From an uncultured Sphingomonas sp. (GTDB lineage: Bacteria > Pseudomonadota > Alphaproteobacteria > Sphingomonadales > Sphingomonadaceae): a stretch of 64,000 nt of DNA. The stretch lies in the NCBI RefSeq assembly GCF_913777625.1, contig NZ_CAJYTI010000020.1, positions 372,001 to 436,000 on the forward strand. Reading direction: 5' to 3'. Position numbers and translations under genes: made by a program. Positions 61,772-64,000 of this stretch are shown here, piece by piece; position 1 is the first letter of the stretch; each line of letters begins with the position of its first letter. Below the pieces are notes generated by a model, which searched no databases, was not told where the DNA came from, and saw only the letters and a list, made by a program, of their open reading frames with translations.

Positions 61772-63184
61772 ATGGCGAATTCGGCCAGTGACATCCTGAA
61801 GATGGTGAAGGACCAGGAGATCGAGTGGATCGACCTGCGCTTCACCGACCCCAAGGGCAAGTGGCAGCACCTGACCATGGTCGCGTCGGTCCTCGGTGAG
61901 GACGAGCTGACCGACGGCCTGATGTTCGACGGTTCGTCGATCGAAGGCTGGAAGGCGATCAACGAGTCCGACATGATCCTGAAGCCGGATCTGGACGCGG
62001 TGTGGGTCGATCCGTTCTCGGCCACCCCGATGCTGATCCTGGTGTGCGACATCGTCGAGCCGTCGACCGGCGAACTCTATGCCCGCGACCCGCGTTCGAC
62101 CGCGAAGCGCGCCGAGGCGTATCTGAAGACCACCGGCATCGGCGACACCATCTATGTCGGCCCCGAAGCCGAGTTCTTCATGTTCGACGACGTGCGGTTC
62201 GAGAACAGCTACTCGACCAGCTACTACAAGATCGACGACATCGAGCTGCCGGGCAATTCGGGCCGCGAGTACGAAGCCGGCAACCTCGGCCACCGTCCGC
62301 GCGCCAAGGGCGGCTATTTCCCGGTCGCGCCGGTCGACTCGGCCGTCGACATCCGCGGCGAGATGGTCTCGACCATGCTGGAAATGGGCCTGCCCTGCGA
62401 CAAGCACCACCACGAAGTCGCTGCGGCGCAGCACGAGCTGGGCCTGACCTTCGGCACGCTGGTGACCACCGCCGATCGCATGCAGATCTACAAGTATGTC
62501 GTGCACCAGGTCGCCCAGGCCTATGGCAAGACCGCGACCTTCATGCCGAAGCCGATCAAGGAAGATAACGGCTCGGGCATGCACACCCACATGTCGATCT
62601 GGGAAAAGGGCCAGCCCCTCTTCGCCGGCAACGGCTATGCGGGCCTGAGCGACACCTGCCTCTACTTCATCGGCGGCGTGATCAAGCACGCCAAGGCGCT
62701 CAATGCCTTCACCAACCCGTCGACCAACAGCTACAAGCGCCTGGTCCCGGGCTATGAGGCGCCGGTGCTGCTCGCCTATTCGAGCCGCAACCGCTCGGCC
62801 TCGTGCCGCATCCCGTACGGCGCGGGCAGCAAGGCGAAGCGCGTCGAGTTCCGCTTCCCGGACGCGCTGGCCAACCCGTATCTCGCCTATGCGGCGCTGC
62901 TGATGGCCGGCCTGGACGGCATCCAGAACAAGATCCACCCGGGCGACCCGATGGACAAGAACCTGTACGATCTGCCCCCGGCCGAGCTGGCCGAAGTGCC
63001 GACCGTGTGCGGTTCGCTCCGCGAGGCGCTGGACAGCCTGGAAGCCGATTTCGACTTCCTGCTGAAGGGCGACGTGTTCTCGAAGGACCAGATCGAGGCC
63101 TATATCGAGATCAAGCGTGGCGACGTGGCGCGTTGGGAAATGACCCCGAGCCCGGTCGAGTACGACATGTACTATTCGAGCTGA
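61772..63184 (+). CDS. glnA: Glutamine synthetase, type I
   Basis: A 470-residue enzyme assimilating ammonium with glutamate and ATP. Motifs: [20 protein letters not shown], the metal-binding [16 protein letters not shown], the active site [16 protein letters not shown], and [11 protein letters not shown]. The adenylylated tyrosine is in [10 protein letters not shown]. Length is that of class I-beta GlnA. It takes the ammonium made by the nitrate pathway 35 kb away. A strong terminator follows. Confidence 0.98.
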   Translation: MANSASDILKMVKDQEIEWIDLRFTDPKGKWQHLTMVASVLGEDELTDGLMFDGSSIEGWKAINESDMILKPDLDAVWVDPFSATPMLILVCDIVEPSTGELYARDPRSTAKRAEAYLKTTGIGDTIYVGPEAEFFMFDDVRFENSYSTSYYKIDDIELPGNSGREYEAGNLGHRPRAKGGYFPVAPVDSAVDIRGEMVSTMLEMGLPCDKHHHEVAAAQHELGLTFGTLVTTADRMQIYKYVVHQVAQAYGKTATFMPKPIKEDNGSGMHTHMSIWEKGQPLFAGNGYAGLSDTCLYFIGGVIKHAKALNAFTNPSTNSYKRLVPGYEAPVLLAYSSRNRSASCRIPYGAGSKAKRVEFRFPDALANPYLAYAALLMAGLDGIQNKIHPGDPMDKNLYDLPPAELAEVPTVCGSLREALDSLEADFDFLLKGDVFSKDQIEAYIEIKRGDVARWEMTPSPVEYDMYYSS

Positions 63185-63205
63185 TCCGCCCGGATCGGTT
63201 TCAGG

Positions 63206-63238
63206 AAAGGGCGTCCGGAGCGATCCGGGCGCCCTTTT
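63206..63238 (+). terminator. Rho-independent terminator of glnB-glnA
   Basis: AAAGGGCGTCCGG pairs with CCGGGCGCCCTTT, 13 pairs with one T-G, around AGCGAT, and ends in TTTT. It is 21 bases after glnA. Confidence 0.9.
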
Positions 63239-63331
63239 CCTTTGGGGGCACCGGCCAAAGCGCGCGGAGCATTGTCGCGCCGGCCTGCAGCGTGCTAGCC
63301 CGCTACATCACCCAGTAAGGACCCCGCCTCC

Positions 63332-64000
63332 ATGCGTTTTAAGCGTCTCGCAGCCCTGCTGCTCGGTACGTCGCTGCTTGCCTCCCCCGCCCTCGCGCAG
63401 ACCGCCAGCCCGCCGAAATACGGCCCCTGGGGCGTCGATCTCACCACGATCGACCGCAGCGTGAAGCCGGGCGACGATTTCTTCGGCTATGCGCTGGGCA
63501 GCTGGCTGCGCGACGCGCCCTTTCCCGCCGACAAGGCGCGGATCGGCTATAATTACGACTTGCCGGACGAGACCGAAGTCGAGATCCGCAAGCTGATCGA
63601 GGATGCCGGCGCGTCGCCGAGCGACCCGGTGCTGCGCCAGGTCGCGACCTATTACCATGCCTATCTCGACCAGGCAGGGATCGAGGCGCGCGGCACCGCG
63701 CCGCTCAAGCCCTATCTCGCCCGCATCGACGGCGTGCAGGATCGCCGCAGCCTCGAGCTGCTGATGGCCGATCCCGGCTATGCCAGCCCGATCGGCATCG
63801 GCATCTCCGCCGACGAGAAGGACCCGACCCGCTACACGGTGATGGCCGGCCAGTCGGGCCTGGGGCTTCCCAGCCGCGACTATTACCTCCTGCCCGGTGA
63901 AAAGTACGAGACGATCCGCAAGGCGTACCGCGCCTATATCGTGAAGATCCAGCAGCTGGCGGGCATCCCCGATGCCGAGGCCAAGGCGGATGCGATCCTG
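63332..64000 (+). CDS. M13 family metallopeptidase, 3' end beyond window
   Basis: The first 223 residues of an exported neprilysin/PepO-like zinc peptidase. A signal peptide (RLAALLLGTSLLASPALAQ) precedes the conserved opening GVDLTTIDRSVKPGDDFFGY and SWLRDAPFPADKARIGYNY, then GLGLPSRDYYLL. The HExxH zinc site is outside the window. M13 enzymes cut short peptides in the periplasm or at the surface. The ATG 63332 is preceded by AAGGA. Confidence 0.88.
   Translation, partial: MRFKRLAALLLGTSLLASPALAQTASPPKYGPWGVDLTTIDRSVKPGDDFFGYALGSWLRDAPFPADKARIGYNYDLPDETEVEIRKLIEDAGASPSDPVLRQVATYYHAYLDQAGIEARGTAPLKPYLARIDGVQDRRSLELLMADPGYASPIGIGISADEKDPTRYTVMAGQSGLGLPSRDYYLLPGEKYETIRKAYRAYIVKIQQLAGIPDAEAKADAIL

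Overview
The window looks like chromosomal DNA of a GC-rich alphaproteobacterium, most likely a sphingomonad (Sphingomonas or a close relative). Supporting signs are the ybjN-proC and ubiK/tspO group, ribosomal protein S9 with a long N-terminal extension, a large TonB-dependent receptor, an alginate-export-type porin in the nitrate locus, and dispersed GC-rich hairpin repeats between genes. Two CDSs are cut by the window edges: proC at the left and an M13 peptidase at the right. There is one tRNA and no rRNA, CRISPR array, insertion sequence or prophage.

Layout. 1-13.2 kb: mostly housekeeping (proC, ybjN, ubiK, tspO, a NepI-like exporter, tlyA, two alpha/beta hydrolases, merC-zur, dxs, ctaA-cutA, rplM-rpsI ending at a strong terminator). 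13.2-23.9 kb: more accessory, with a low-GC gap, a MarR/GbsR regulator whose start codon lies inside a perfect palindrome, a lipid kinase and phosphoesterase pair, a beta-galactosidase-like enzyme, an enoyl-CoA hydratase and reductase, and an unrecognised lipoprotein plus membrane-hydrolase operon. 23.9-35.4 kb: tRNA-Gly(CCC), then a complete nitrate assimilation regulon on the minus strand (nasT-nasS, nitrate transporter, porin, nirB-nirD, nitrate reductase, siroheme SUMT). Two leaders in this regulon each carry a paired-hexaloop ANTAR antiterminator RNA overlapping a terminator. 35.5-39.2 kb: an Nramp-like transporter divergent from a SulP transporter and ParB-like gene. 39.2-49.2 kb: a divergent phosphonate locus (GntR, TonB receptor and PhnZ-like HD oxygenase one way; Tat-exported phospholipase C, DUF5690 transporter, FAD amine oxidoreductase and PhnX the other). 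Both promoters carry a matching TGG-N6-CCA operator. 49.3-64 kb: housekeeping again (M20 peptidase, JAB protein, thyA-folA-dipeptidase, ribF, cinA-like, map, threonine aldolase, ferredoxin-NADP reductase, a soluble chemoreceptor, and glnB-glnA behind a sigma-54 promoter).

How the genes work together. The nitrate block makes ammonium from nitrate: porin and MFS carrier for uptake, reductase for nitrate to nitrite, NirBD for nitrite to ammonium, SUMT for the siroheme cofactor. NasS/NasT control it at the RNA level. The ammonium feeds GlnA, whose operon also encodes the PII sensor. The phosphonate block reads as a scavenging route in which an exported phospholipase C releases a head group, most simply 2-aminoethylphosphonate from phosphonolipids. 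The head group is then imported, deaminated to phosphonoacetaldehyde and cleaved by PhnX. This substrate assignment is inference; the gene identities and operators are read from the sequence.
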